Of a stretch of 64,000 nucleotides of DNA, positions 37,577 through 45,709 are shown one piece after another (the stretch's first letter is position 1; each line of letters begins with the position of its first letter). A program made the translations under genes and the position numbers. Under the pieces are notes generated by a model. The model was not told where the DNA came from and searched no databases. It worked only from the letters and a program-made list of their open reading frames with translations. The stretch covers positions 1 through 64,000 of the forward strand of contig JADJWZ010000038.1 of NCBI GenBank assembly GCA_016716125.1. The letters run 5' to 3'. Source of the DNA: Ignavibacteria bacterium. GTDB taxonomy: Bacteria; Bacteroidota; Ignavibacteria; Tepidaquicellales; Tepidaquicellaceae.

Positions 37577-38323
37577 TCAGTTTTTAAAAAGCTGTTCGGC
37601 TTTCTGTAAAATTGTTAACCTGCCTCCGTATGCTTTGTTTATCAGCTCCGATGTAAACGCTTTATCCGTATCACCGAATGCAACAAGCGTCTGATTAATA
37701 AGTATTACTTTATCAAAATATTCTTTCACTTTACTGAGGTCATGGTGAACTATAAGTATTGTTTTATTTTTTTCCTTAAGCTCTTTGATCAGTTCAAATA
37801 TTGCTTTCTCTGTCTTCGCATCGACTCCTACAAACGGCTCATCTAGTAAATAAATATCACTCTCCTGAGCCAGAGCGCGTGCAAGAAAGATCCTCTGCTG
37901 CTGACCCCCCGAAAGATTTCTGATCTGTGTAAACTGATTGTCGGACATTTCCACTTTTTCAAGAACTTCCTTTACTATCAGGTGATCATTCTCATCCGGT
38001 CTGCCGAATAAACTAATATAAGGATATCTTCCCATCATCACGACTTCAGAAACGTTTATCGGAAAATCCCAGTCAAACTGTTCCTTTTGAGGAATGTATG
38101 CAATTCTCTTTAATGATTCTTTAACCGGTTTATCAAATATCCTTATCTCACCGGTTTCCGAGGGAAGCAGACCAAGTATGCCTTTTATCAAAGTAGATTT
38201 CCCTGCGCCGTTCGGTCCGAGTATGCCGATAATACTGCCTTCCTCGACTTCGAGATTTATTCCTTTTATCGCAGGTTTTTTATTATAAGATATCGTAAGA
38301 TTTTTTACTGATATGACTGTCAT
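37577..38323 (-). CDS. Metal ABC transporter ATP-binding protein
   Basis: A 248-residue ABC ATPase of the ZnuC/TroB type that powers the adjacent permease for Zn or Mn (possibly Fe) import. Walker A is GPNGAGKST (about 36-44), the signature is LSGGQQQRIFLARALA, Walker B is IYLLDEPFVGVD, and the switch His is in VHHDLSK. It begins 4 nt after the outer-membrane protein gene, so the five genes form one operon. The metal cannot be set from this subunit. Confidence 0.93.
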   Translation of the reverse strand: MTVISVKNLTISYNKKPAIKGINLEVEEGSIIGILGPNGAGKSTLIKGILGLLPSETGEIRIFDKPVKESLKRIAYIPQKEQFDWDFPINVSEVVMMGRYPYISLFGRPDENDHLIVKEVLEKVEMSDNQFTQIRNLSGGQQQRIFLARALAQESDIYLLDEPFVGVDAKTEKAIFELIKELKEKNKTILIVHHDLSKVKEYFDKVILINQTLVAFGDTDKAFTSELINKAYGGRLTILQKAEQLFKN

Positions 38324-38327
38324 AAAT

Positions 38328-39170
38328 TTAATCCGGTAATCTGATTGAAAATCCTGTACTTAAAAAATACTCTTTGCTAATATCCTCAAGATCAGCTCCC
38401 GCAGATACATCAAGCTGAATATTATTGTTAATTAAATATGCAAACCCAATGTCCATTCCGTTATTCGGAATTAAATGATAGAAATTTGTTGAACCAAAAT
38501 ATTCAACAAAGCCGCTGAACCTGTCCGAGAATGAATACCCGGCGGCAAGCGAATAAAAAACTCCGTTACCTTCCGTAAATCCGTCACTCAGATCAAAGCC
38601 GATATTGTATCCAAGACTAAAATTATCTGTCACAGAATTGTTAAAGCAAAAAATTACTGACGGATCGAACCAGTCTTTACTTTCTTCAGTATTTGATTCC
38701 GTACTCAGTGCAGGAATTTCTCCCTGTAAGATCACAGCAGCAGTAGGTATAACTCCATCCTGTTCTCCCAGTTCTAATTTTCCTCCGATATTTACCGGAG
38801 CCAGATCTGTAGAATTTGAACCGTCATAAAATTTATCATAAGATACCTCGGAATATTTAAGCAGCAATCCCAGACGCAGCTCTGCATAACTGCTTATTCC
38901 GTATCTGAATAATATCGAAGGTACGGATATATCTTTGTTTACAACTGTATACATTTTATTAAAGACCCCTACAGTAATTTCTGGATAATAATTTAAATTT
39001 TCCCTTTTCAAAAAAAGGAAACCGGTTTCTATCTGCAGTCTGTTCTTCTGAACAGTTAATGCGGATTCAGTTATATCCGGACGGTCTGTCACTAATGCAG
39101 GTAATTTCTGGGAATACAATTCACTGTTACTAAAAATAAAAGCCGAAATTATTATGAAAACTATTTTCAT
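38328..39170 (-). CDS. Outer-membrane transporter-like protein (MetA-pathway family)
   Basis: A 280-residue protein with a signal peptide (FIIISAFIFSNSELYSQ) and the pattern TDRPDITESALTVQKNRLQI (29-48), typical of the outer-membrane family named after the phenol-degradation meta-pathway porin. Alternating hydrophobic/polar strands ending in aromatic residues suggest a beta barrel. It lies between the binding lipoprotein gene (1 nt) and the ATPase gene (4 nt), so it is fully embedded in the metal operon. A role in passing metal ions across the outer membrane is likely but inferred. Confidence 0.75.
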   Translation of the reverse strand: MKIVFIIISAFIFSNSELYSQKLPALVTDRPDITESALTVQKNRLQIETGFLFLKRENLNYYPEITVGVFNKMYTVVNKDISVPSILFRYGISSYAELRLGLLLKYSEVSYDKFYDGSNSTDLAPVNIGGKLELGEQDGVIPTAAVILQGEIPALSTESNTEESKDWFDPSVIFCFNNSVTDNFSLGYNIGFDLSDGFTEGNGVFYSLAAGYSFSDRFSGFVEYFGSTNFYHLIPNNGMDIGFAYLINNNIQLDVSAGADLEDISKEYFLSTGFSIRLPD

Positions 39171-39171
39171 A

Positions 39172-40068
39172 TTACTTTAGTGAGTTTACAATTGTATTAA
39201 CATTAAATTTTACAGCGCCCGTATAACTTCCTTCCGGTGTTCCTTCATTACCGATAGAATCCGAAAAAAGAGTTCCTCCGACCACGACGCCTGTTTCTTC
39301 CGATATCTGCTCAAGCAGTTTTGGATTTACGCTTGTTTCCACAAAAACCGATTTGATCTTTTTAGATTTAATAAGATCAATAATATTTTTAAAATCTTCC
39401 GTTCTAACTTTTGCTTCAGTAGAAATTCCCTGCAGACCTTTCACTTCCATTCCGTAAGCTTTTCCGAAATATCTGAAAGCGTCGTGTGAAGTAATGAGTA
39501 TTCTCTGATCTTCCGGAATTTTGACGATCTCATTTTTTATCCAATTGTCTAAATTATCAAGCTCGGTCAGATACTTTTTCAGATTTTCATTATAGTAATC
39601 TGCATTCTTAGGATCGGCTTCCGACAGACTTTTTGCAATATTCTTCGCATAGATTTTCACATACTTTACATCAAACCATGCATGCGGATCCGGATCGCCG
39701 AATCCTTTTTCATCTGTTATCGGAGTGATACCTTCAGAAACAGTTACTTTTTTCTTATCGCTGCCGGCAGAAGAGATCATCTCTTCTATCCAGTGCTCGA
39801 GATTGAATCCGTTAATGAATACAATATTGCTTTTGCTGATAAGCCTCGGATCGGACGGCTTGGGGTGATATGAATGCGGATCCACCCCCACTCCGCAGAT
39901 ACTGTATGACTCTACTTTATCTCCTCCGATATTTTTTACAATATCACTTATGATGTTAATTGAAGATACTGCTATAATTTTTCCGCTTACCGGTTCTTCT
40001 GAATTTTCTGTTTTACAGCCTGACAGGAAAATAACTGAGCAGATAAGGATAATTAATTTAATTCTCAT
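39172..40068 (-). CDS. Metal ABC transporter binding lipoprotein (ZnuA/TroA family)
   Basis: A 298-residue cluster A-I solute-binding protein. The lipobox is FLSGC (Cys18). Metal-ligand regions are VDPHSYHPKPSD (first His), DPHAWFD (second His), ITSHDAFRYFGK (third His region) and a late acidic residue near LFSDSIG. The loop between the first two sites (SDKKKVTVSEGI) is short and not His-rich, unlike many ZnuA proteins, which leaves Mn or Fe open. Its start overlaps the regulator stop by 4 nt. Confidence 0.92.
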   Translation of the reverse strand: MRIKLIILICSVIFLSGCKTENSEEPVSGKIIAVSSINIISDIVKNIGGDKVESYSICGVGVDPHSYHPKPSDPRLISKSNIVFINGFNLEHWIEEMISSAGSDKKKVTVSEGITPITDEKGFGDPDPHAWFDVKYVKIYAKNIAKSLSEADPKNADYYNENLKKYLTELDNLDNWIKNEIVKIPEDQRILITSHDAFRYFGKAYGMEVKGLQGISTEAKVRTEDFKNIIDLIKSKKIKSVFVETSVNPKLLEQISEETGVVVGGTLFSDSIGNEGTPEGSYTGAVKFNVNTIVNSLK

Positions 40069-40718
40069 TTATATTTTGATACGAATATGTTTTTAGATAA
40101 TTTTTCACTGAGGAATATATTACGGGCTCTTACGTTTACCTGAATTGAATTGTCAAATTCTATCTTCTCTTTAATTACTATCTTATCATTTAATTTCAAG
40201 CCGGCTTTTGTTAAGTATTCAAGTACTTCCGAACTTTCATCCGACACCTGCTTAATAAATGCGCTTTCACCAATATTCATTTCAGAAAGGCATATCAGAT
40301 CTGACTCGGCAATTTTACCATGCTTGTCCGGGATCGGATGTCCGTGAGGATCAAATTTCGGATTACCGAGAAATATTTCAAGCTGTGATATTAATTCATC
40401 TGAGGAAGCATGCTCAAGATTTTCCGCTTCCGAATGAACTTTCTCCCAGGAATAGTTAAGATTGTTAACAAGAAATACTTCCCATATCCTGTGCTTCCTC
40501 ACAAGATTAATTGCCAGACTCTCCCCCTTTTTGGTTAACTCAAATCCCTTATAGGGAATATTCTTTATATAACCTGATTTGGAGATCTTGGATATCATAT
40601 CACTTACTGCTGCAGAAGATACATTCATCTTCTCAGCTAAGATATTATTGGTTACTTTTCCTGACGAAGTCTGCAGATAATAAATGTTTTTCAGATAATC
40701 TTCTAAACTGGTTCTCAT
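40065..40718 (-). CDS. DtxR/MntR-family metal-dependent regulator
   Basis: A 217-residue regulator. The N-terminal winged helix has LAEKMNVSSAAVSDMISKIS. The dimerisation/metal domain has HRIWEVFL, HSEAENLEHASSDELI and DPHGHPIPD, containing the usual His, Glu and Cys/Asp-type ligands. A C-terminal SH3-like (FeoA) domain follows from about 145. It heads the metal-uptake operon and presumably represses it when metal is bound. A near-perfect palindrome lies 23 nt upstream of its start codon. Confidence 0.92.
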   Translation of the reverse strand: MRTSLEDYLKNIYYLQTSSGKVTNNILAEKMNVSSAAVSDMISKISKSGYIKNIPYKGFELTKKGESLAINLVRKHRIWEVFLVNNLNYSWEKVHSEAENLEHASSDELISQLEIFLGNPKFDPHGHPIPDKHGKIAESDLICLSEMNIGESAFIKQVSDESSEVLEYLTKAGLKLNDKIVIKEKIEFDNSIQVNVRARNIFLSEKLSKNIFVSKYK

Positions 40719-40740
40719 TTTCTAAGTGTGGTTTACATTA

Positions 40741-40762
40741 AATTTAAGCATACTTAAATTTA
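40741..40762. promoter_or_regulatory. Putative DtxR/MntR operator
   Basis: A 22-bp perfect palindrome: arms AAATTTAAG and CTTAAATTT around CATA. It has the layout of known MntR/DtxR-type boxes (TTTAGG-like half-sites around a CATG-like centre). It lies 23 nt before the regulator start codon, where it would overlap the promoter, so metal-dependent autoregulation of the whole operon is expected. The plus-strand metallophosphatase starts 214 nt away. Confidence 0.75.
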
Positions 40763-40976
40763 TTTGCAAGGGAGATTAAATATTTCATGTAAATAATCTG
40801 TACACTTGTCTAAAACATTTATTGAAATTAATACCGGAACTTTATGAAATTTATTTATCATTTAAAATTTTTCATTTTTAACATTATTGATTTACAGATA
40901 CATTTCTTTATGAATCTGAAATAAATATTTTGTGTTTTTGAAACTATATTTAATATAAAACAGGTTAGTTCAGCAT

Positions 40977-42266
40977 ATGTCTCTCTGGAACAGAATTTTA
41001 TTTTTCACCATTGTATTTTCCTTACTTTTCGGACTTCAGTATCTGGCTTTTAAGACCTTCAGAAATTTTCTAAAGAAAAAATTTCCCGGGAATGCAAATC
41101 TTAAGTATTTTTATTCTTATCCGTTTGTCTTATTTAACCTGCCTTATTTATATATTTTATTTAATCTGATCTCAGGCACTAAAGCGCCGTATTGGGTTGT
41201 GAATTACGGCTATATTCCGTTTTATATATTCCAGGGCGCAGTTATATTTATAGGACTTTATCTTCTTATAGGCAAATTAATCAAAGCCCCGTTTACTATT
41301 CCTTATTATATTCTTAATAAGTTTGAATATTTTAAATCAAAATTCAAAAAGGTTTCAGATTCTGTTCCGGTAAAAAAAATGAATTCATCCCGCAGATCTT
41401 TCATTAGAACTTCTGCAGCTTTTGTATCCGGTTATGCATTTATCGGAGCGACTACCGGCGTCCTCAGTAAGAATGACTATGAAATAGAAAACATCGATTT
41501 AAAAATTCCGGGGCTTCCTGAAGAATTAAAAGGAACTACTATATCATTTATCAGTGATATCCATTCAGGTCCTTACATGAATGAAAATCTAATGAAAGAA
41601 TATTCGGAAGTGCTGAATGATTTGAATTCTGATTTGATTTTAATTTCAGGTGATCTGACTAACTCACAGAAAGAAGAAGTTTTTCCATTTGTTAATGCAT
41701 TCAAAGACCTTAAAGCAAAGTACGGCGTCTATTCTTCTCTCGGAAATCATGACTATTTTTCCGATCCGGAATTTATTTCGAGAGTCATCAATAATGAATC
41801 ATCCATTAAAATTTTAAGAAATCAATCTGAACTTATAAATATTAAAGGAAAAGATCTTTGTATTATGGGAATTGAGGATACACGGCAGAGCGGATCTAAT
41901 CCTGACAATATTCTCATCAAATATCTTGATGATACTATCGACAGTACTAAGAAAACTTTTGCTGAGAAGAATCTGGAATTTGCAGAAATCCCTAAGATCG
42001 CTTTATTCCATAAGCCGTATTTTTTTGAAGAAATTCAGGACAAAGGAATTGACCTTTATCTGAGCGGACATACACATGGAGGGCAGGTTGTCCTTGCGCA
42101 GTTCGGTGACGTGAATCTGTCTTTTGCAGGAGCTGTCAGTAAATATATAAGCGGATTATATAAATTACCGGCGTCGCAGATGTACGTCTCCCGCGGTTTA
42201 GGATGTGTTGCCCTTCCGATTCGTCTGAATTGTCCTCCCGAGATCACAAAGATCAGACTCGTCTGA
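40977..42266 (+). CDS. Membrane metallophosphatase (YkuE-like)
   Basis: A 429-residue protein. Three or four N-terminal hydrophobic segments (residues about 8-105) precede SRRSFIRTSAAFVSG (about 137-151), a twin-arginine-like motif in the middle of the chain. The calcineurin-like phosphoesterase domain follows with SDIHSG, ISGDLT, LGNHDYF and LSGHTHGGQ, the residues that bind two metal ions. The catalytic domain probably lies outside the cytoplasm; some relatives act in lipid A or UDP-lipid turnover, but the substrate is unknown. It is convergent with the cytochrome gene (8 nt). Confidence 0.87.
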   Translation: MSLWNRILFFTIVFSLLFGLQYLAFKTFRNFLKKKFPGNANLKYFYSYPFVLFNLPYLYILFNLISGTKAPYWVVNYGYIPFYIFQGAVIFIGLYLLIGKLIKAPFTIPYYILNKFEYFKSKFKKVSDSVPVKKMNSSRRSFIRTSAAFVSGYAFIGATTGVLSKNDYEIENIDLKIPGLPEELKGTTISFISDIHSGPYMNENLMKEYSEVLNDLNSDLILISGDLTNSQKEEVFPFVNAFKDLKAKYGVYSSLGNHDYFSDPEFISRVINNESSIKILRNQSELINIKGKDLCIMGIEDTRQSGSNPDNILIKYLDDTIDSTKKTFAEKNLEFAEIPKIALFHKPYFFEEIQDKGIDLYLSGHTHGGQVVLAQFGDVNLSFAGAVSKYISGLYKLPASQMYVSRGLGCVALPIRLNCPPEITKIRLV

Positions 42267-42274
42267 TTCAGTTT

Positions 42275-43261
42275 TTAATTCGGCGGAATTCCTGCCGGAT
42301 CAAATCTCTGTACAAGATTCTTAACAGGTTTCTGTGTCATCAGATAATCATACACTGCGCCAAGATCTTCATCCGTAGCTACATTATAAAAAGTCCAGGG
42401 CATTATCGAATTAAATTCTCCGTCTTTCACATGAATATTCTGCGCTTCAGGGGTTGAGTAGCTCCTGAACTTTTGAATGAACTGCTCTTTAGTCCAGTTC
42501 CCGATCCCGGTTTCTTTATCCGGTGTAATATTTACAGATCTGACAATTCCGCCTTTCGGACTTGGAAAATCATTTCCGCCTGAAAATTCTTTGTCTTTTA
42601 TAAATTCGCCTTTCTCCATCGGTGAGTGACAAAACATACATGCGCCGGAATAATATTCTCCGAGAGCCGCCGTATTAGATTTATCCGGAAGTTTTTTAAA
42701 ATCAGGTTCTGTCGGAATTGTCCTGAATATTAAATTAACGGGAAATTTCAAATCATGCTTAGGCACTTCATTTTTTATCGGCGGTAAGGTTCTGATATAG
42801 GCAATGATAGCTTTAATATCTTCTTCATCCATATTCCTGAAATACATATATGGCATCATAGGTCCGAGCGCTTCTCCGTCCCTGTCAACTCCCATCGTAA
42901 TTGCCCTGTATATTTCCCCGTCTGTCCAGTTCCCGAGTCCGGTCTCTTTATCTGAAGTGATGTTTTTTGCAAGCACTGTACCGGCTCCTTCACCGTAATC
43001 AACTCCGCCCATTCCTTCAGTTCCCGGAATTACCGGTCCCGCAAATTTATTGAAATCTCTCTGTGAATGACAGTCTATGCAGGAAGCAAATCCATTAGAT
43101 AAATATTTTCCACGTTCAATCATTTCCGGAGTGGAAATAATTTTCATATCCGGAGCCGGACCGACATCAGGATATTTCGAAATGATATAGATATAACCTG
43201 CAATCAAAAATACAATTAATAAACCAACCAGTATTCCTAAAATTTTTAAAAGTTTTTTCAT
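42275..43261 (-). CDS. Membrane-anchored diheme cytochrome c
   Basis: A 328-residue protein. One N-terminal TM helix (LLKILGILVGLLIVFLIAGY) anchors it; the rest is periplasmic. Two class I heme sites are CIDCH (61-65) and CMFCH (208-212). Distal-ligand regions are GPMMPYMYFRNM and NSIMPWTFYN. Each half has the phrase DKETGxGNWT, showing internal duplication of one cytochrome module. Similar diheme proteins pass electrons from dehydrogenases to terminal oxidases. No partner dehydrogenase is adjacent. Confidence 0.9.
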   Translation of the reverse strand: MKKLLKILGILVGLLIVFLIAGYIYIISKYPDVGPAPDMKIISTPEMIERGKYLSNGFASCIDCHSQRDFNKFAGPVIPGTEGMGGVDYGEGAGTVLAKNITSDKETGLGNWTDGEIYRAITMGVDRDGEALGPMMPYMYFRNMDEEDIKAIIAYIRTLPPIKNEVPKHDLKFPVNLIFRTIPTEPDFKKLPDKSNTAALGEYYSGACMFCHSPMEKGEFIKDKEFSGGNDFPSPKGGIVRSVNITPDKETGIGNWTKEQFIQKFRSYSTPEAQNIHVKDGEFNSIMPWTFYNVATDEDLGAVYDYLMTQKPVKNLVQRFDPAGIPPN

Positions 43262-43358
43262 TTAATTTTATTAGTTTAATTACAAATATGTTATTAAAAA
43301 TATTGTGTAAAATATATATTTTAATTTAAATATTCCATAAACCGTATGAAAAAAAATT

Positions 43359-43940
43359 TTGATAGCTTCTTCCAATCCGGACAAAGTAAAAGAGATCAGG
43401 ACAATGGTTTCTGATTTAAAAGAATATGAAATTATTTCACCTGCTGATTTCGGAATATCTCATATAGTGGAAGAGAACGGAAATACACTTGAAGAGAATG
43501 CGCTTATCAAAGCAAAAGCATTCCATAAACTTTTCGGATTCCCTGTAATTTCAGATGATACCGGCTTGTTTACAGATGCGCTTAACGGCGAGCCGGGCGT
43601 GTATTCCGCAAGATATGCAGGTTCAGATGCAACCTATACTGATAATTACAAAAAACTGCATTTAAATCTGAAAGATGTCAGTGATCCTGACCGTAAAGCA
43701 AATTTTAAATGTGTAATTTGTTATTTAACCGGAGGGGATGAGTATAAATTTTTCGAAGGTATTTGTAACGGCAGCATCAGCAGAGATCCAAAAGGTGAAA
43801 ATGGTTTTGGTTATGACCCTGTGTTTATTCCGGATGGTTTCAATAAGACTTTTGCGGAATTAAGCGAAGAAGAAAAAAATAAAATTTCACACAGAGGAAA
43901 TGCTTTAAGAAATCTGAAGGAGTATTTAATTAACGGCTGA
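43359..43940 (+). CDS. rdgB: RdgB/HAM1-type non-canonical purine NTP pyrophosphatase
   Basis: A 193-residue (from TTG 43359) ITP/XTP/dITP pyrophosphatase that cleans the nucleotide pool. Signatures are SSNPDKVKEI, SDDTGLFTDALNGEPGVYSA, and GFGYDPVFIP near 150, with SHRGNA at the end. The annotated start is doubtful: an ATG at 43346 is followed by A8 and would give the normal MKKILIASSN start if one A were absent. So the native start is probably 43346 with a +1 error or slippage in the A run. Expected length is then about 197. The 3' end overlaps the convergent Asp-box gene by 11 nt. Confidence 0.9.
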   Translation: MIASSNPDKVKEIRTMVSDLKEYEIISPADFGISHIVEENGNTLEENALIKAKAFHKLFGFPVISDDTGLFTDALNGEPGVYSARYAGSDATYTDNYKKLHLNLKDVSDPDRKANFKCVICYLTGGDEYKFFEGICNGSISRDPKGENGFGYDPVFIPDGFNKTFAELSEEEKNKISHRGNALRNLKEYLING

Positions 43941-45351
43941 ATAAATTATCAATATTCATAATACCCGCATAAAGATCATAGTTACCGTTCCTTCCGTCTG
44001 TCCATACTGCAATAAGATCTTTACCTGAAATTACTAATGAATTATAATCACCGAAATATCTGTCAACAGCAATATCAGACGGTTTATATGGAGCTGTTGA
44101 GATGAGATGATCTGTAAACGTTTTACATCCGTCTGAAGAAACGGCAATAAAGGATTCTGAAAATTCATTGTTCACGTCATTTCTCGAATCCTGATAAAAA
44201 ACATAAACATTTCCTGCTTCATCAGAAGTTATAACCGGCAGATACTGATCATTCCCGGAAGTATCATTACTCATTTTTTTAGGTACATCAAATTCAGAAT
44301 TATTCTTTATTAATTTTGTAAGGTATATATCCGAAAGATCACTGTCATTTTTTTTTGCAGTATAAGCTATTAATACTTCATTCTCCTTTGAAATGCAAAG
44401 TGACGGCTCGGAATTTATTCTTATTCCTTCGGCTGAGTTAGATTTTAATACATTTCTGTTACCGGCAGGTTTTCCAGCAGTTTTAATTTCAAGATTTTTT
44501 TCAATCGCTGTCCAGCTACGGCCTTCATCATTTGATTTTACTGCAGAGATACTTTTACCGTCATTTATATAAGTCAAATATAGTATGCCGTTATTATCTT
44601 CTGTCATCGCGCTGAAATGAGCCCTGTCATCTGATACTATAACCGGTTCGGAAAATGTACCGCCGTTATCCCTGCTTAAAGAAATTTTTATAAAAGACTT
44701 AAGTCCTGAGACTTCTGTCCAGATAACAAAGACTACATTACTTCTGTTTACAAACACTTTTGGTTTATCAATCTTATATTGTAATGTTCTGTTGACAGCA
44801 ATTAATTTCAATTCGCTATTCCAGGTAATACCGTTATCAGCCGACTTTGCAAAAAATAATCCATCCCTTTTATTATCGTACAGATCATATTGCACCGCAG
44901 TAAAATACAGATTGCCTGTATTGTCATATTCCAGCCAGGGATCGGAATATGATGACGCCTTAAATAAAGGAGACAGCGGAATTAACTGCGCGTCCCAGTC
45001 CCTGCCTTTATTACGGGAAATAAATAATCTCGCGTTATTATTATCTACTGTAAAATCATTTGCACAAACGGCAAGTATATTTTTGTCTATGGGACTGCAT
45101 TTGATTAATGGCTCTGAAACACCGGGTGACTGGTTCAGTCTGATATTTGTTACGTTTCCTGAAGTGGAAATATCCTTACCTGCATATTCACTGACCTCAC
45201 CGAACTTTTCCTTGTAAAGAAAATTTCTCGGAGACATCTGGACTTCCGGCTCTGATAATTTATTTTTTGATAAATTTAAATAAATAAATCCGGCTCCGAA
45301 AATGGTCAGAGAAATAAATACCGGTAATATTTTTTTGATATTTTTATTCAT
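43930..45351 (-). CDS. Membrane-anchored Asp-box (BNR, sialidase-like) protein
   Basis: A protein of about 473 residues. The frame is open back through the tRNA-Arg gene to 45537, but the Met at 45351 gives a proper N-terminal hydrophobic segment (ILPVFISLTIFGAGFIYLNL), so that start is used. At least five Asp-box-like turns occur: SRNKGRDW, SADNGITW, SRDNGGTF, SNDEGRSW and SSDGCKTF, the pattern of a six-bladed sialidase-type propeller. Clear sialidase arginines were not identified, so catalysis is unproven. The start codon lies 8 nt from the tRNA 3' end, leaving little room for a separate leader. Confidence 0.75.
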   Translation of the reverse strand: MNKNIKKILPVFISLTIFGAGFIYLNLSKNKLSEPEVQMSPRNFLYKEKFGEVSEYAGKDISTSGNVTNIRLNQSPGVSEPLIKCSPIDKNILAVCANDFTVDNNNARLFISRNKGRDWDAQLIPLSPLFKASSYSDPWLEYDNTGNLYFTAVQYDLYDNKRDGLFFAKSADNGITWNSELKLIAVNRTLQYKIDKPKVFVNRSNVVFVIWTEVSGLKSFIKISLSRDNGGTFSEPVIVSDDRAHFSAMTEDNNGILYLTYINDGKSISAVKSNDEGRSWTAIEKNLEIKTAGKPAGNRNVLKSNSAEGIRINSEPSLCISKENEVLIAYTAKKNDSDLSDIYLTKLIKNNSEFDVPKKMSNDTSGNDQYLPVITSDEAGNVYVFYQDSRNDVNNEFSESFIAVSSDGCKTFTDHLISTAPYKPSDIAVDRYFGDYNSLVISGKDLIAVWTDGRNGNYDLYAGIMNIDNLFSR

Positions 45352-45359
45352 GGGTTTTG

Positions 45360-45431
45360 TACCCCGTAGAAGATTCGAACTTCTAAATGCAGATCCGTAG
45401 TCTGCCGGTTTATCCATTAGCCTAACGGGGC
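45360..45431 (-). tRNA. tRNA-Arg(ACG)
   Basis: Acceptor GCCCCGT pairs with ACGGGGT, the anticodon stem GCAGA/TCTGC encloses loop CTACGGA with anticodon ACG (codon CGT), and the T arm is AGAAG-TTCGAAT-CTTCT. Length is 72 nt with discriminator A; CCA is not encoded. A protein-coding start follows 8 nt downstream. Confidence 0.95.
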
Positions 45432-45512
45432 AGGTAATAAAATTAATTTTTTCAGAGTGCAATAAAAAGGAAAAACCAAATTTGTATGATGTCATGCTAA
45501 TCATTCTCTTGT

Positions 45513-45592
45513 TATCACCACTAAGACACCAAGGCACAAAGCATCCTATTTTAAAAACATTCTCCTTAGTGTCTTTGTGTCTTAGTGGTAAA
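45513..45592. repeat. Fold-back repeat of the ACTAAGACAC type
   Basis: The left arm (45516-45541) reads ACCACTAAGACACC..., the right arm (45565-45590) is its near reverse complement (...GTGTCTTAGTGGT); about 20 nt separate them. Each arm also has an internal periodicity of ACTAAGACAC/CAAGGCAC units. Similar ACTAAGACAC repeats are familiar from many unrelated genomes. It lies between tRNA-Arg and the esterase gene and contains no gene. Confidence 0.7.
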
Positions 45593-45681
45593 AAGGATTT
45601 TCTAGATAAACGTTTTGGTACGATTGAATTGAATATGTTATCAATATAAATATTAATGTTACAATTTATTTCAATCTTAAA

Positions 45682-45689
45682 TATATTTG
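45682..45689 (+). promoter_or_regulatory. Putative -7 element TATATTTG
   Basis: TATATTTG fits the TAnnTTTG -7 consensus of Bacteroidetes promoters and lies 20 nt before the esterase start. It continues as TCCT, the same as upstream of the WbqC gene. A -33 TTG was not seen at the right distance. Confidence 0.35.
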
Positions 45690-45709
45690 TCCTTTAAATT
45701 AATATCAGA

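Noticed and set aside
45352..45537. N-terminal extension of the Asp-box protein frame
   Set aside because: It would be translated through the tRNA-Arg gene and the fold-back repeat; the Met at 45351 starts a proper membrane anchor.
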